64,000 nt of DNA from JAZDRH01 sp047470865 (GTDB lineage Bacteria > Pseudomonadota > Gammaproteobacteria > Pseudomonadales > Pseudomonadaceae). Location of the stretch: contig NZ_JAZDRH010000001.1 of the NCBI RefSeq assembly GCF_047470865.1, positions 1 to 64,000 on the forward strand, read 5' to 3'. The stretch's first letter is position 1, and each line of letters starts with the position of its first letter. A program made the position numbers and the translations under genes. Positions 63,067 through 64,000 of the stretch are shown piece after piece. The notes beneath the pieces are model-generated. The model was not told where the DNA came from. It searched no databases and saw nothing but the letters and a program-made list of their open reading frames with translations.

Positions 63067-63810
63067 TCATGATAAATTAACATTGCCTGCATGTAGTCCA
63101 CATTCTTTATGGGTGCTTTCTTCCCACCACCAACGACCTTCGCGTTCATGTTGATTAGGCAATACGGGACGAGTGCAAGGCTCGCAGCCAATGCTAATAA
63201 AACCTCGCTCATGCAAGCTGTTGTAGGGCACCTCTAAAGCACGAATATAGTCCCAAATTTCACTACTGCTCATCTGGGCAAGTGGGTTGAACTTGTATAA
63301 AGGATGCTCTGGAGTAGAAAAGCTTGTATCTAATTCAACATGGGCAACCTGATTACGTGTGCTAGGGCTTTGATCTCGACGTTGTCCTGTAATCCAAGCA
63401 CTAATTGTACTTAATTTGCGTCTTAAAGGAGCTATTTTGCGAATACTGCAGCACTGACTATGACCGTCTTGATAAAAGCTAAATAAACCTTTCTCATGAA
63501 CAAAATGCGCCAGTTCTTCTGCATTGGGAGAAAGCACTTCAATTTTTAACTGATAATGGGTTCGTACTTGCTCAATAAAACGATAGGTTTCAGGGTGTAA
63601 ACGACCTGTATCTAGAGTAAATACGCGTAGATTAGGGTTTATCTTGACTGCCATATCTATAAGCACAACATCCTCGGCACCACTAAAAGATAAGCAGATA
63701 TCATTACCAAAGAGTTCGAAGGCTTTTTTTAAAATCTGCCTCGCAGAGCTTTGTGCAAGGCTTTCATTTAAAGCAGCTATATCAAGTAGACTGGGCATAG
63801 TTAGGCTCAT
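63067..63810 (-). CDS. cysH: APS-type phosphosulfate reductase CysH
   Basis: 247-aa assimilatory sulfonucleotide reductase. SFSGAEDVVL (41-50) and TGQRRDQSPSTR bind the nucleotide; C120-C121 and C209-x2-C212 are the 4Fe-4S ligands that mark the APS-using class; the catalytic C237 is in ECGLH. It reduces adenylyl sulfate to sulfite with thioredoxin and is expected to be controlled by CysB. It is divergent from thrH. Confidence 0.95.
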   Translation of the reverse strand: MSLTMPSLLDIAALNESLAQSSARQILKKAFELFGNDICLSFSGAEDVVLIDMAVKINPNLRVFTLDTGRLHPETYRFIEQVRTHYQLKIEVLSPNAEELAHFVHEKGLFSFYQDGHSQCCSIRKIAPLRRKLSTISAWITGQRRDQSPSTRNQVAHVELDTSFSTPEHPLYKFNPLAQMSSSEIWDYIRALEVPYNSLHERGFISIGCEPCTRPVLPNQHEREGRWWWEESTHKECGLHAGNVNLS

Positions 63811-63983
63811 AGCTATAAAAATTATTGGGCTATGGTAGCAAGCTTTATTTAGAACATTAACTGTGATTGTGCGTTAAATATATACCTGTTAGTTATATAT
63901 CAATAAAAAGCTGTGCTTAAAGATTGCAGGGGGCATTGCAAGTCGTTAGAGTGCATACTTTTCAACCTATTGAGGATGCATTT

Positions 63984-64000
63984 GTGGAAATCGCCTGTCT
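63984..64000 (+). CDS. thrH: Phosphoserine phosphatase/homoserine kinase ThrH (5' end only)
   Basis: Only the first codons are in the window: GTG GAA ATC GCC TGT CT, reading MEIACL, which matches the ThrH start. GAGG lies eight bases before the GTG. In P. aeruginosa thrH is the neighbour of cysH, which supports the call. ThrH is a HAD-type phosphatase with homoserine kinase activity. The rest lies beyond the right edge. Confidence 0.7.

Overview
The window reads as a chromosomal segment from a low-G+C member of the Pseudomonadaceae or a close gammaproteobacterial relative (G+C judged by eye at roughly 40-45%). The evidence is gene content and local order, compared from memory with Pseudomonas aeruginosa: psrA next to a nagZ/methylthioinosine-phosphorylase pair, fabB-fabA next to a sensor kinase and close to gpsA, APS-type cysH followed by the first codons of thrH, plus cysB, speE, cmoA/cmoB, ttcA and sohB. 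No prophage, transposase, CRISPR array or rRNA was seen. One tRNA gene (Asn, GTT) was found.

Region 1 (0.1-13.9 kb, minus strand) is the least understood part. Two adjacent DUF4132 (MolR/YehI-type) proteins are followed by a MoxR-type AAA+ ATPase, a DUF5682 protein, a von Willebrand factor A protein and a SWIM zinc-finger protein. The order matches the uncharacterised E. coli yehI-L-M-P-Q cluster. The last four genes are tightly coupled, partly by ATGA overlaps. A strong terminator separates them from the DUF4132 genes. The locus is probably a MoxR/VWA ATP-driven remodelling system with an unknown target.

Region 2 (14-24 kb) is mixed: a GNAT acetyltransferase, several small lipoproteins of unknown function, an HdeD-like membrane protein, tRNA-Asn with an AT-rich 600-bp tract behind it, a thioredoxin-like protein with one cysteine, a DUF465 protein, a ketopantoate-reductase-family protein, a 5'-nucleotidase, a DnaJ-related protein, ttcA, an MFS exporter and an orphan protein with a ribbon-helix-helix-like N-terminus.

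Region 3 (24-46.5 kb) is mainly housekeeping: pncB, cmoB-cmoA, a LOG-family protein, an MBL/beta-CASP nuclease-like protein, phosphoketolase, a YaeF-like lipoprotein, an AtoE-type transporter, an ExaC/AldB-type aldehyde dehydrogenase, uppP, psrA, a cytosolic YkuD protein, nagZ, a methylthio-nucleoside phosphorylase, a phosphopantetheinyl transferase, cysB, speE, an SCP2 protein, a histidine phosphatase, sohB and acuI. psrA carries two textbook PsrA boxes over its own promoter. The YkuD, nagZ and UppP genes form a cell-wall recycling theme.

Region 4 (47-64 kb) holds fabB-fabA, a three-gene module (TonB receptor, periplasmic binding protein, sensor kinase) behind a good Fur-box candidate, gpsA with DUF4389 and sixA, an alpha/beta hydrolase with a probable TTG start, a DUF4892 protein, an AI-2E-family permease, a MoxR-DUF58-transglutaminase operon, a small lipoprotein, cysH and the start of thrH at the right edge.
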